From the NCBI GenBank assembly GCA_021775615.1, contig JAJFHL010000233.1, positions 1 through 50,248 of the forward strand: DNA of 50,248 bases. Direction: 5' to 3'. Of this stretch, positions 41,285 to 50,211 are shown one piece after another. The notes beneath the pieces are model-generated. The model was not told the origin of the DNA and did no database searches. It saw nothing but the letters and a program-made list of their open reading frames with translations. The stretch is from Hyphomicrobiales bacterium. GTDB lineage: Bacteria > Pseudomonadota > Alphaproteobacteria > Rhizobiales > JAJFHB01. Position numbers and translations under genes: made by a program. The number at the start of each line of letters is the position of its first letter. Positions within the stretch are counted from its first letter, which is position 1.

Positions 41285-41331
41285 TGCGGGGGGAGGGCCG
41301 GCCAGGGATATCTCTATGAGCAACCCGGCAC

Positions 41332-42354
41332 TCAGGCCGATGAGCAGGGCCCGAACTTGAGGCGATACTCATAAGGCGAGACGCCGGCCTGGCGCAGGAA
41401 GGCGCGGCGCAGGCGCTGTTCGTCGGCAAGGCCTGCCTTGACCGCGATGGCCGCCAGCGAACGGTTTCCCTGCTGCAGCAGGCGTTTGGCCGCATCCACC
41501 CGCAGCCGCTCGACGGCCCGGGCCGGCGTAACCCCGGTGCGCTGTTTGTAGCGGCGGGCGAAGCTGCGCGGGCTCATGCCGGCGCGCTCGGCCAGTTGTT
41601 CGACATTCAGATCCTGTTCGAGATTGCCGGCGATCCAGGCATGCAGGTCCGAGAACGTGCCGTCCGCATCGCCCTTCTGGGCATTGAGCACGCTTGAGAA
41701 CTGTGATTGGCCTCCCGGTCGCTTCAGGAAAACCACCAGGGACTGGGCGACTTCCATCGCCGCGTCGTGACCATGGTCGTCGGCAACCATGGCGAGGGCG
41801 AGGTCTATGCCGGCGGTGACCCCCGCCGACGACCACATCTTGCCCTCGCGCAGAAACAGGGGATCGCAGTTCACCCGGGTGCCGGGAAAACGACGCTGTA
41901 GTTCGTCGACATGGCGCCAGTGGGTGGTGACGGCGCGGTCTTCGAGCAAGCCGGCCTCGGCGGTCAGGAACGCTCCCATGCAGGTTGAGGCGACGCGGCG
42001 GCATTCGTCGTACTTCACGGCGATCCAGTCCGTCACGTCGTTTTGGCCGACCTGGTCGAAGACGCCGTCGCCACCGGCGATGATGAGGGTGTCGATCGGC
42101 TCGTCCGATGCTTCGGACAGTGTGACTGTACTCAGTTCGATGCCGGTGTCGGTTGCGACCGGTCCGCCGTCGGGGGACGCGAGCATCAGTTCGTAGCGTC
42201 GCCTGTGTGGCTTGCCGTCCTTGTTGTTGGCGCTGGAGAACACCTGGGCCGGGCCAGCGGCATCGAGCAGGGTGACACCCGGGTAGATGACGATCACGAC
42301 CCGCGCCGGGTTGGCCGCGCCGTCCACATCACCATTGGCAGGAATTGAAATCAT
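41332..42354 (-). CDS. GlxA-family transcriptional regulator (GATase1-like plus AraC HTH)
   Basis: A 340-residue regulator with an N-terminal class I glutamine amidotransferase/DJ-1-like domain (RVVIVIYPGVTLLDAAGPAQ, TLIIAGGDGV, STCMGAFLTAEAGLL) and a C-terminal AraC-type double HTH (LNVEQLAERAGMSPRSFARR, AAIAVKAGLADEQRLRRAFL). Regulators of this type often control catabolism of arginine, carnitine, choline or glycine betaine. The start at 42354 begins the conserved domain with a short leader; the frame is open 20 codons upstream. It is convergent with the importer 2 operon and divergent from an MFS gene (73 bases between starts); the MFS gene is its most likely target. Confidence 0.93.
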   Translation of the reverse strand: MISIPANGDVDGAANPARVVIVIYPGVTLLDAAGPAQVFSSANNKDGKPHRRRYELMLASPDGGPVATDTGIELSTVTLSEASDEPIDTLIIAGGDGVFDQVGQNDVTDWIAVKYDECRRVASTCMGAFLTAEAGLLEDRAVTTHWRHVDELQRRFPGTRVNCDPLFLREGKMWSSAGVTAGIDLALAMVADDHGHDAAMEVAQSLVVFLKRPGGQSQFSSVLNAQKGDADGTFSDLHAWIAGNLEQDLNVEQLAERAGMSPRSFARRYKQRTGVTPARAVERLRVDAAKRLLQQGNRSLAAIAVKAGLADEQRLRRAFLRQAGVSPYEYRLKFGPCSSA

Positions 42355-42427
42355 ATTGTCATTTATGCCAAAAGCGCCGACGCGTAAAGCATTGCGTTCA
42401 CGCGGGACCGACAACCTGATCGAGGCA

Positions 42428-43663
42428 ATGGTGATCCATCACGCACTGAAACAGAAGAACTTGCGGCCCTGGCTCATTGTCGGCCTGTCATTCATCGCGC
42501 TGGCGCTGGTCTATTCCACCCGGGCGGCCTTCGGCCTGGTGATGCCGCTGCTGGAGCGTGAACTCGACTGGTCGCGCAGCTTCACCTCCGGCACCGCCGC
42601 CGCGGCGCTTATCACCATGGCGGTGCTGGCCCCGCTTGCCGGGCGGCTGGTCGACCGGCAGGGCGCCCGTGCTGTCATGCTGATCGGCCTCGGTGCCCTT
42701 GCCGCGGGATGTTTCCTGATCGCCGCCACCAGCCACCCTCTGGCCTTCATGCTGGCGTTCGCCGGTGTGTGCGGCGTCGGCTTCGGGCTGGTCGCGACAC
42801 ATGTGGTGTCGGCAACGGTGGAGCAGGAGGTCGACCGCCAGAAGGGGCTGGCGACCGGCATTGCCACATCCGGCGCCACTGCCGGGCAGTTTGCGATCGT
42901 GCCGCTGCTAGCGGTGCTGGTGTCGAACTACGACTGGCGCTGGGCGTTCGTTGCCCTGGGCGTGGCGGTGGTGGTGATGATGATTTCCATCGCCCGCTGG
43001 TTTCCGTCCGGAATGCGGGCAGGCTCCGGCGAGGCCGCATCGGGTGCGTCCGACACGACCCTGGCCCAGGATGTTTCCGCCATCCTGCGCATGCCGGCGT
43101 TCCAGATCCTGTTCTGGAGTTACTTTATCTGCGGCTACACCACGTCTGGGGTCATCGAGACCCACTTTCTGCCCTATGCGGCCTATTGCGGCTTCGGCGC
43201 GGTGCCTTCGGCGATGGCCTACGGGCTCTTATCGGCGATCAACCTTGTCGGCATGATCGCTGCGGGATGGCTGACTGACCGGGTCAACCGGCCGCTCCTG
43301 CTCGGCGGCATCTATGTGCTGCGTGGCCTGACCTTCATCGTGCTGGTGCAAGTTGGGGCGAGCCTCGAGACGCTCTTCGTCTTCGCGTTTCTCTTCGGCC
43401 TTGTGGACTATTCGACCGTTCCGGTCACCGCCAGCCTGGTGGCAAGCCACATCGGGGTGCGGGTCATGGGGCTGGCCTTCGGCATGATCTCCGCCGGGCA
43501 CCAGATCGGGGCTGCCGCAGGAGCCTATTTCGGCGGCGTCCTGTTCGACATCTACGCCCGTTATGACTGGGTCTGGTGGTCGTCCCTGTGGCTCGCGGTG
43601 CTGGCCGGCGCGCTGGTCCTGATGCTGCGCGAGCGGCCGCGCGCCGTCCTGGTCACGGGCTGA
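42428..43663 (+). CDS. MFS transporter
   Basis: A major facilitator of about 411 residues with twelve predicted helices. It resembles the monocarboxylate/oxalate-formate antiporter-like group: PWLIVGLSFIALALVYSTRA in helix 1, GRLVDRQGARAVMLIG in the loop after helix 2, GWLTDRVNRPLLLGG in the equivalent second-half loop, and GHQIGAAAGAYFGGVLFD near helix 11. The start is uncertain: ATG 42428 is preceded closely by GAGG, GTG 42431 has better spacing, and ATG 42365 would add a basic leader of 21 residues. It is divergent from the GlxA-type regulator. Substrate unknown, probably an organic anion. Confidence 0.92.
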   Translation: MVIHHALKQKNLRPWLIVGLSFIALALVYSTRAAFGLVMPLLERELDWSRSFTSGTAAAALITMAVLAPLAGRLVDRQGARAVMLIGLGALAAGCFLIAATSHPLAFMLAFAGVCGVGFGLVATHVVSATVEQEVDRQKGLATGIATSGATAGQFAIVPLLAVLVSNYDWRWAFVALGVAVVVMMISIARWFPSGMRAGSGEAASGASDTTLAQDVSAILRMPAFQILFWSYFICGYTTSGVIETHFLPYAAYCGFGAVPSAMAYGLLSAINLVGMIAAGWLTDRVNRPLLLGGIYVLRGLTFIVLVQVGASLETLFVFAFLFGLVDYSTVPVTASLVASHIGVRVMGLAFGMISAGHQIGAAAGAYFGGVLFDIYARYDWVWWSSLWLAVLAGALVLMLRERPRAVLVTG

Positions 43664-43769
43664 TTGGAATTCATGCAACCTATACGGTAAATTAAGCCTG
43701 TAGTCGCAGACTGCTCAAATGTGTTGATGGATGGTCCGGTCGTTCTCGAGGCCGGAGACAGTGAGTTCT

Positions 43770-45077
43770 GTGCCGAAGATCCAGCAAATTCTCTTAGGCT
43801 TTGCCATGGGCTGTCTCGCTTGTGGGTTCGCTGCGCTATTGTTTTTGGCGCTTGGAAGCGGCGCCGGCATTGCCCTCGTCTTTGCATTGCCCGTATTGAT
43901 TCCTGTCGTCGTGATCGTGGCCCTTGCCGGCCAGATCGCGTCTACAGCCAACTTTATCAAACGTGAGCTGGAGTGGGCCGCATGGAGCGTGTGGCTGATC
44001 TATCCGTTAGGCTGGGTGTCCGTCGGGGCTTATTGGGCATACATCGACCACAGAACGGAGCTGGCCCGGCAGGAGGACTATTCGTCAAGGACGCTTGCCC
44101 CTCTCACGGACACGGTGGACGTACTTTTGTTGATCATGTCAGACCGGGAAACCGACTGGAGTTTTGACAAGGACATATGCGGGGAAACATGCGCCAATCT
44201 ACTGCGCCACGGGTTGTTGAATGAAGTTGCTTTCCCCGCGCCCACGCCTGATCTGGGATATCGAGTATTTCGTCTCGCAGAAGGTAAAGCCTGCGAAGCA
44301 GCGGAGGCGAACAGTAAGGTTCACAGATACCTAGATGATCAGTATTACACCTCAGCCAGGAACATCGAGCAGTTGCGCAAGCGATATCGAGCGGTGCCCG
44401 CCAAGTTGGAAAAGGTGAACAAGGAGTTTGCCGAGAAGGAGCGAGCATTCGTGGCTTCGGCAGTGCGTCCCCGGCTGCAGGACACTTTTGCCACCAGGAT
44501 ACTGGCAACCCGGGGCCACTACGACCAGTGCATTGTGGTCCAGCAGAAAACAGATTTGGACTATGATATCAGGATCGACCTCGGTCAGGATTTCGCTCGC
44601 CCCTACGGCCCATGCTGCCAGGTTGCTGATATCTATGAGCACAGGGAGGGGGGCGATATGCTCATTGCAAGATGGGAGGCCGGGGACCGGAGAAAGTTTG
44701 ATGGAGCCTGGTTCGACATCTCTGATGTCATCGCGGTCATTAAGGGACGGGAGGTTCCACAAAAGATCCCGCCGTATGAAGTGACGAGCATCGATGCAGA
44801 ATTGAAGCGGCTCTTGGCCCTCGTAAATCGGGGGACTTACTTCCACAGTGCGACTGCGCTGTCAGAGTGGATTCGCGTTTTAATCAGAGATCACTCCGAG
44901 CTCAATGGCGAGAAAACATCAGCCCTCAGCGCTGAGAACCTGGGAGACTTGAGCTTGGTGGTCGCGTCGTTTGAACATAGGACACATGATGACATGCTTA
45001 ACGTGCTCGGCAAATCCATGGATGAAAACGCCTTGGAGCAGCTAGAGCGTTTGCTCGAAATCCTGACAAGAAAGTAA
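43770..45077 (+). CDS. Unrecognised membrane protein of atypical composition
   Basis: A protein of about 435 residues that I cannot assign. The first 85 residues hold two or three hydrophobic segments (GFAMGCLACGFAALLFLALG, then IALVFALPVLIPVVVIVALA, then WAAWSVWLIYPLGWVSVGAY). The remaining 340 residues are soluble, charged and helical, with a coiled-coil-like stretch (NIEQLRKRYRAVPAKLEKVN) and scattered cysteines. Codon use is visibly less GC-biased than in neighbours (many TTG, AAG, GAA, TAT), which may mean recent acquisition. GTG 43770 is chosen because GGAGA lies 11 bases upstream; GTG 43761 and an ATG at 43731 are alternatives. Confidence 0.72.
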   Translation: MPKIQQILLGFAMGCLACGFAALLFLALGSGAGIALVFALPVLIPVVVIVALAGQIASTANFIKRELEWAAWSVWLIYPLGWVSVGAYWAYIDHRTELARQEDYSSRTLAPLTDTVDVLLLIMSDRETDWSFDKDICGETCANLLRHGLLNEVAFPAPTPDLGYRVFRLAEGKACEAAEANSKVHRYLDDQYYTSARNIEQLRKRYRAVPAKLEKVNKEFAEKERAFVASAVRPRLQDTFATRILATRGHYDQCIVVQQKTDLDYDIRIDLGQDFARPYGPCCQVADIYEHREGGDMLIARWEAGDRRKFDGAWFDISDVIAVIKGREVPQKIPPYEVTSIDAELKRLLALVNRGTYFHSATALSEWIRVLIRDHSELNGEKTSALSAENLGDLSLVVASFEHRTHDDMLNVLGKSMDENALEQLERLLEILTRK

Positions 45078-45084
45078 GCAATCC

Positions 45085-45393
45085 CTACCGGTACACTAGT
45101 CCCGACACGGCGTAGCTGACATGGTCCGTATAGCCGGCGCGGTACTTGAGGAAGCACCATCGGTTGCGGGTGTCGTAGGTGAACACCGCGCAGGAGCCGT
45201 TGTTGACGCAAAGCTGCTGGCAGTAGCCCATCGAGACGCCGCGGTGCAGGGCGATGTCGTTGCCGGGATAGTCGATGCCCCAGCGCAGCTGGACGTTTGC
45301 GGCCTCCGCCTCGCGCACCGGTGGCGAGGTCAAGGTGATCACCGCGGCGCTGACGACAAATACGCTTGCCTTTACCAACCTGCTCCAGTTCAT
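45085..45393 (-). CDS. Small exported PAN/Apple-like domain protein
   Basis: A 102-residue protein with a signal peptide (LVKASVFVVSAAVITLTS, cleavage near AEA-ANV at about 32) and a short cysteine-containing domain that reads like a PAN/Apple fold: RWGIDYPGNDIALH, SMGYCQQLCVNNGSCAVFTY, RNRWCFLKYRAG. The four Cys (CQQLC, SCAVF, WCFLK) fit the two conserved disulfides of such modules, which usually bind protein or carbohydrate. The ATG at 45393 is used because it starts the signal peptide. It is convergent with the unrecognised membrane protein gene, with seven bases between stops. Confidence 0.8.
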   Translation of the reverse strand: MNWSRLVKASVFVVSAAVITLTSPPVREAEAANVQLRWGIDYPGNDIALHRGVSMGYCQQLCVNNGSCAVFTYDTRNRWCFLKYRAGYTDHVSYAVSGLVYR

Positions 45394-45496
45394 GGTCGTT
45401 GCCTCCCGAACGGATATGGAGCCTGAATTAAAGCGGCAAGGGCCGGCTGGAGTCAAATTACAACCGGAATGAGCGTTTTGCCAGCCCCGCCCGGCA

Positions 45497-45889
45497 TCAG
45501 TCGATGCAGGCGATCGCCTCGATCTCGACCAGCATCTCGGGCTCCGCAAGGGCCGCCTGGACCGTGGTGCGGGCCGGCGGGTTGTCGCCGAACACTTTGG
45601 CGAACTCTTCGTTCATGATCTGAAAATAGCGAATGTCGGCGAGATAGACGTTGCATTTGAGAACATCGTCCGGCGTCGCGCCGGCCTCTTTCAGGACCGC
45701 GACTACGTTTGAGAGCGTTTGCACGGTCTGGGCGCGCACGTCGCCGATGCCGACCACGTTGCCTTGATCGTTCCAGGCGACCTGTCCCGAGACGAAGACC
45801 ATGCCCTTGGCGGTGGTTCCGGGATTGTAGGGATAGGCGGGGCGGGGCTGGAAGTCGAGTTGTGCGGGTTTGAGGACCTTCTTTGGCAT
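45497..45889 (-). CDS. RidA family enamine/imine deaminase
   Basis: A 130-residue RidA/YjgF-type protein, usually a trimer that hydrolyses reactive enamine and imine intermediates to keto compounds plus ammonia. The conserved elements are VFVSGQVAWNDQGNVVG, LKEAGATPDDVLKCNVYLAD, FGDNPPARTTVQ with the carboxylate-binding Arg, and VEIEAIA with the conserved Glu. It lies 40 bases after the ATPase gene of the sugar-type ABC transporter on the same strand, so it is probably the last gene of that operon. This suggests that the imported compound, or its first product, is an amine or amino sugar. Confidence 0.94.
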   Translation of the reverse strand: MPKKVLKPAQLDFQPRPAYPYNPGTTAKGMVFVSGQVAWNDQGNVVGIGDVRAQTVQTLSNVVAVLKEAGATPDDVLKCNVYLADIRYFQIMNEEFAKVFGDNPPARTTVQAALAEPEMLVEIEAIACID

Positions 45890-45929
45890 AAGTGCTCCTG
45901 TGTCTGTGTCGGCTTGTCGCCGGTCTCGG

Positions 45930-46931
45930 TTACGTCATTCGGGTGCCCCCGGCATCGAAGCGGTGGATGGCGCTGCGGTCAAGCTTGAGTTTGACGGCGG
46001 CGCCAGGCTCCACACTGGTGTTGCCGCCCGCCCGGACGATCAGCGTGCCGGCCTCCGCCGCATCGGCATAGACATACGTGTCGCTGCCGAGATGCTCCAC
46101 CATGGAGACGGTGGCGGTCCAGTCGCCTGCCCGGGGCGCGATCGTCAGATGTTCGGGCCTGATCCCTAAGGTCTCCGCACCGAATTCCTGCGCCGCCGCG
46201 CCGGTCACGAGGTTCATGCGCGGTGCGCCGATGAAGCCGGCAACGAACAGGTTCTGCGGTTCGCGGTAGAGCTCGAGCGGCGTGCCGGTCTGTTCGACCC
46301 GGCCTTCGTTCATGACAATGATGCGGTCGGCAAGGGTCATGGCCTCGACCTGGTCGTGGGTGACATAGACCATGGTGGTGCCGAGCGATCTGTGCAGGCC
46401 GGCAAGCTCCAGCCTTGTGTTGACCCTGAGCGCCGCGTCGAGATTGGAGAGCGGCTCGTCGAAGAGGAAAACGTCCGGCTCGCGCACGATGGCGCGGCCG
46501 ATGGCGGTGCGCTGGCGCTGGCCGCCGGAAAGCTCGGCCGGCTTGCGTTCGAGAAGCCCGTCGAGTTTGAGCGTTTCGGCCGCCTTTCGGACCCGGCGCT
46601 CGATCTCGGAATGTTCCAGGCCGGAGAACTTCAGCCCGAAGGCCATGTTCCTGTAGACGTTCATGTGCGGGTAAAGCGCATAGGACTGGAACACCATGGC
46701 GATGCGCCGGGCGGCGGGCGCAAGGTCGTTGACCCGGCGGTCGCCGATCTCGATGTCTCCGGCATCGGCCTGCTCGAGGCCGGCGAGGAGGCGCAGCAAA
46801 GTGGACTTGCCGCAGCCGGACGGCCCGACGATGACGGCGAACTCGCCGTCCACGATGTCGAGCGAGACGGATTTCAGAACATCTTCGGTTCCGAAGGACT
46901 TGCTCACATTGTGGAGACGGACATCCGGCAT
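45930..46931 (-). CDS. ABC transporter ATP-binding protein, MalK/UgpC-like (importer 3)
   Basis: A 333-residue ATPase of the carbohydrate-uptake CUT1 class. Walker A is GPSGCGKST (36-44), the signature LSGGQRQR, Walker B VFLFDEP, the H-loop [14 protein letters not shown], followed by the TOBE domain ([12 protein letters not shown]). It is 12 bases after the second permease gene. MalK-type subunits are often shared by several sugar importers. A RidA gene follows it. Confidence 0.95.
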   Translation of the reverse strand: MPDVRLHNVSKSFGTEDVLKSVSLDIVDGEFAVIVGPSGCGKSTLLRLLAGLEQADAGDIEIGDRRVNDLAPAARRIAMVFQSYALYPHMNVYRNMAFGLKFSGLEHSEIERRVRKAAETLKLDGLLERKPAELSGGQRQRTAIGRAIVREPDVFLFDEPLSNLDAALRVNTRLELAGLHRSLGTTMVYVTHDQVEAMTLADRIIVMNEGRVEQTGTPLELYREPQNLFVAGFIGAPRMNLVTGAAAQEFGAETLGIRPEHLTIAPRAGDWTATVSMVEHLGSDTYVYADAAEAGTLIVRAGGNTSVEPGAAVKLKLDRSAIHRFDAGGTRMT

Positions 46932-46943
46932 GAGGGCGTCCCG

Positions 46944-47771
46944 CTACTTGACCGCGCCGGCGGTCAGGCCGCGCACCAACTGGCGCGACAGCACCAGATA
47001 GAGGGCGAGCACCGGCACGATGGCGAGGGTGAGCGCCGCCAGGACCGCGTTCCAGTCGGTGACATACTGGCCGACGAACTGCTGCACGCCGAGGGTGATC
47101 GTCTGCGTGCCCTCGCCGGGGCTGAGGATCAGCGGGAACCACAGGTCGTTCCAGATCGGCACCATGACGAAGATCGCGACGGTCGCGATGGCGGGGCGGA
47201 TCAGCGGCACGACGATGGAAAAGAAGATGTGGACCTCGCCGACGCCGTCGCAGCGGGCGGCGTCTTTCAGGTCTTTGGGGATCTGGGCGATGAACTCGGC
47301 GAGAATGAAGATCGCCAGCGGCAGTCCCTGCGCGGTGTAGACCAGTATGAGCGCGGTGAGCGTATTGGTGAGATCGAGGGCGACCATCAGTTCGAGGATC
47401 GAGACGGTGCCGAGCCGGATCGGCACCATGATTCCGACGGCAAACAGCACGCCCAGTACCAGCCGTCCGCGGAAGCGGTATTCGCTCAGGGCCCACGCCG
47501 CCATGGCGGCGAACAGCAGCACCAGGGCCAGCGTGACCAGGGTGACGGTCAGGGAATTGACGAAATAGAGCCCGAAGTCGGAGACGGCGAGGACTTTCGA
47601 GAAGCCTTTCAGCGAGAAGGTGTCCGGGCCGGGCAGGGCCAGCGGGTCGGCGAAGATGGCGCGGCGCGACTTGAAGGCGTTCGAGACGATGAGGAGCATC
47701 GGCAAAAGCGCGATGGCGGTATAGACCAGAAGCACGGTGTGGACGGAGATCGTGGTCAGGCGGTTCTGCAC
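46944..47771 (-). CDS. ABC transporter permease, MalG/UgpE-like (importer 3)
   Basis: A 275-residue CUT1 permease with six predicted helices, the first being VLLVYTAIALLPMLLIVSNA. The docking loop DLKDAARCDGVGEVHIFFSI and the following VVPLIRPAIATVAIFVMVPI are typical of the MalG side, and the sequence ends RQLVRGLTAGAVK, the usual family C-terminus. It is ten bases after the MalF-like permease gene and 12 bases before the ATPase gene, so the operon is tight. Confidence 0.95.
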   Translation of the reverse strand: MQNRLTTISVHTVLLVYTAIALLPMLLIVSNAFKSRRAIFADPLALPGPDTFSLKGFSKVLAVSDFGLYFVNSLTVTLVTLALVLLFAAMAAWALSEYRFRGRLVLGVLFAVGIMVPIRLGTVSILELMVALDLTNTLTALILVYTAQGLPLAIFILAEFIAQIPKDLKDAARCDGVGEVHIFFSIVVPLIRPAIATVAIFVMVPIWNDLWFPLILSPGEGTQTITLGVQQFVGQYVTDWNAVLAALTLAIVPVLALYLVLSRQLVRGLTAGAVK

Positions 47772-47781
47772 CGGTCCGCCC

Positions 47782-48726
47782 TCAGAACGCGTGGCGCTGG
47801 ACGCGCCGCTGCAAGGCGAAGAGATAGATCATCACGCCGACAAGAATCACGCCGAACATCACCGTGGCGACCGCCGCCCCCATGGTGGGGCTGCCCTGCT
47901 GCAGCTGGAAACCGAAGAAGGTGCGGTAGAAGAAAGTGCCCATGATGTCGGTGGAGAAATTGGGCCCGGCAATGGCGCCCTTGACCGCATAGATGATGTC
48001 GAAGGCGTTGAAGTTGCCCACATAGGTGAGGATCGACACAAGCGCCACCGTGGGCATGACCAGGGGCAGTTTGACGTGCCAGAAAATGCGCAGATGGCCG
48101 ATGCCGTCGACCTGCGCCGCATCGCTCAGGTCTTCGGGAATGTTGAGCAGCGCCGCATAGATCAGGATCATCGGAATGCCGATGAACTGCCACACCGAGA
48201 TCAGCGAAATGGTGAGAAGCGCGGTTTCCTCCTGGCCGAGCCAGGGAGCAAACCAGTCGCCGAGGCCGATGGCGCCCAGAAGCCCCTCCGATACCCCCCA
48301 GAGCGGGCTCAGGATCAGCTGCCAGATGAAACCAACGATCACCACCGACAGCATGGTCGGCAGGAAAATGAGGGTGCGGTAGGCGTGTCGCCCGGTGAGG
48401 CTCGGCAGGGAGAGGAGCCCGGCGAGAAGAATGCCGATGGGGTTCTGCACCGCCATGTGGATGGCGAAGAAGACCGCGTTGTTGGCAAGGGCATTCCAGA
48501 ACGGGCCCGACCAGCTCTCATCGGTGAGAAGGGTCACGAAGTTCTGCAGGCCGATGAATGCGTGCTGGCCGGATGCGTCTGTGTCGTAGGCCGAAAGCAC
48601 GATGGTCGAGAGCAGAGGGTAGACCGAAAACACCGCGTAAATTGCGAATGCCGGGCCGATGAAGAGGCCGAGCAGGGCCCAGCCGGGCATCGCCGTCCGT
48701 GCGGTGGAAACGGGGTCTGAACTCAT
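47782..48726 (-). CDS. ABC transporter permease, MalF/UgpA-like (importer 3)
   Basis: A 314-residue CUT1 permease. It has helices beginning LLGLFIGPAFAIYAVFSVYP, the docking loop DLSDAAQVDGIGHLRIFWHV, and the C-terminal helix pair with a basic end (LQRRVQRHAF). The ATG at 48726 lies ten bases after the binding-protein stop; an ATG at 48768 would overlap that gene by 32 bases and is less likely. It forms the channel with the MalG-like protein encoded next. Confidence 0.94.
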   Translation of the reverse strand: MSSDPVSTARTAMPGWALLGLFIGPAFAIYAVFSVYPLLSTIVLSAYDTDASGQHAFIGLQNFVTLLTDESWSGPFWNALANNAVFFAIHMAVQNPIGILLAGLLSLPSLTGRHAYRTLIFLPTMLSVVIVGFIWQLILSPLWGVSEGLLGAIGLGDWFAPWLGQEETALLTISLISVWQFIGIPMILIYAALLNIPEDLSDAAQVDGIGHLRIFWHVKLPLVMPTVALVSILTYVGNFNAFDIIYAVKGAIAGPNFSTDIMGTFFYRTFFGFQLQQGSPTMGAAVATVMFGVILVGVMIYLFALQRRVQRHAF

Positions 48727-48736
48727 GCCGGGTGTT

Positions 48737-50017
48737 TCATTGCTGATGCGGTGCGTACCATTTGGCAAGACCTGCCTCGAGCCGCGCGGCGGCGTCTTCG
48801 GGGCTCAAAGTGCCGTTGATGACCTGAGCGCTGACGTTCCAGATTTCCGCATCGAGGTTGGGAGTGCCGCGCGACAGGATCTGGTAGGCGTTGCGGATCG
48901 TCGACTTGCAGGTGGCGCGCCACGAAATGAATTCCTGGGCCAGCGGATCTTCAAGTGTGATGGTGTGGTCCGACAGGGGGAAGAACCCCGGCAGGGCATT
49001 GGCGAAAAGGGTGGCGAATTCAGGTGTCGTCAGCCAGGTCAGGAAGGTGCGGGCGGCGTCCTGGTTCGGGCTGGCCGCGTTGACGCCGATGCCGATGTCG
49101 GTGTGGTCTGAGATGTGACAGTCGCCGGCGCCGCCTGGAACGGGCGGCTTGAAGGCGCCCATCTCAAAGGGCGCCTGGGCGCGGAAGGTGGCGATGTCCC
49201 AAGAGCCTGCCGGATAGATCGCGGCACGGCCGAGGGAGAACAGCGTCTGGCTGTCGGCATAGGACTGGGCCTTGTAACCGCGCCCGAGATAGGCGCTCCA
49301 GCGCGCCAGATGCGCGAGCGTCGCCACATAGGGGGCATCGGTCAGCTTCGCCTCGCCGGCGATCAGGGCGCGGCGGCCGACCTCTCCCTTCCAGTAATTG
49401 GGGCCGATGCTCTGGAAACCCATGGTGGCGGCTTCCCACTGGTCGGACGTGCCCATGGCCATGGGGGTGTAGCCGCCGTCCCCGGCGATGGCATCGAGAA
49501 CCGCGAAGAAGTCGGCCTCGGTTTCCGGCGGCATCAGCCCAAGCTCCTCGAACGCCTCCTTGTTGTAGATGAACCCGTGGATCACCGAGGCGAGCGGCAG
49601 GCAAAAGGTGACGGCGCCATCGTCGGTCTGCCAGGCGCTGCGGGCGACGTCGGAGAAGTGCTCGAGCCCGGCGAGGTCGTCGAGTGCCACAAGGTGGCCC
49701 TGTTTGTAGAGCGCGAGAGCGGCGTCGAACGGACGGCAGGTGATCAGATCACCCGCGGTGCCGCCGGCCAGGCGGGCGTTGAGGCTGGCGTTGTATTCGG
49801 TCGGGGCGGTGGGCGTGAACTTTACATCGATGCCGGGGTGCTGCTGTGCGAAGGCGGGCAGGATGATGCCGGTCCAGATGTCGCGATCGTCGCTGCGCCA
49901 GCTTTCTATCCTGAGCTGCTGGGCGCCGGCGCCAGAGGGCAGGATCGTCACAATTGACGACAGCGCAACCGTGAATGCGAGGATCACTGCGGTGCGCCAT
50001 ATACCAGTTTGCGCCAT
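48737..50017 (-). CDS. Periplasmic sugar-type substrate-binding protein (importer 3)
   Basis: A 426-residue exported binding protein of the CUT1 (family 1) class. It has a signal peptide (RTAVILAFTVALSSIVTILP, cleavage near GAGA-QQL at about 33), then LRIESWRSDDRDIWTGIILP, HPGIDVKFTP, and the later conserved GRAAIYPAGSWDIATFR and TFLTWLTTPEFATLFANALP. The ligand is probably an oligosaccharide, amino sugar or glycoside. It is the first gene of a five-gene minus-strand operon (binding protein, two permeases, ATPase, RidA). The start at 50017 is where the signal peptide begins; the frame is open 28 codons further upstream. Confidence 0.94.
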   Translation of the reverse strand: MAQTGIWRTAVILAFTVALSSIVTILPSGAGAQQLRIESWRSDDRDIWTGIILPAFAQQHPGIDVKFTPTAPTEYNASLNARLAGGTAGDLITCRPFDAALALYKQGHLVALDDLAGLEHFSDVARSAWQTDDGAVTFCLPLASVIHGFIYNKEAFEELGLMPPETEADFFAVLDAIAGDGGYTPMAMGTSDQWEAATMGFQSIGPNYWKGEVGRRALIAGEAKLTDAPYVATLAHLARWSAYLGRGYKAQSYADSQTLFSLGRAAIYPAGSWDIATFRAQAPFEMGAFKPPVPGGAGDCHISDHTDIGIGVNAASPNQDAARTFLTWLTTPEFATLFANALPGFFPLSDHTITLEDPLAQEFISWRATCKSTIRNAYQILSRGTPNLDAEIWNVSAQVINGTLSPEDAAARLEAGLAKWYAPHQQ

Positions 50018-50211
50018 TCCTGCGGTCTCCCGTCGAATCGCCCCGCTTTCTTTTAGCGCGTGTCGCCGGCCGCGAGCTATTTTTTTGACTCGCCCCCGCA
50101 CCCCGCCAAGTGAACGGATTTGGCGTTATCAAGCGTTTCCGTAACAAGAAGAAAGGGTCTAGGTCATGGACTCATAAATGGCGCACATTCTGTTTGGTCA
50201 GGAGGGGTCGA
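50018..50211. promoter_or_regulatory. Divergent promoter region of the sugar transporter operon
   Basis: These 194 bases separate the importer 3 operon from a gene reading out of the window to the right. AAGCGTTT at 50131-50138 matches the AAnCGnTT core common to LacI-family operators, within TCAAGCGTTTCC, but the flanks are not a good palindrome. A strong ggagggg at 50201-50207 is the ribosome binding site of the rightward gene. Confidence 0.35.

Noticed and set aside
46356-47945. A 529-codon open frame on the plus strand
   Set aside because: It is the antisense of the ABC ATPase and permease genes; the Gly/Asp/Glu/His-rich text is typical of the complement of membrane-protein codons.
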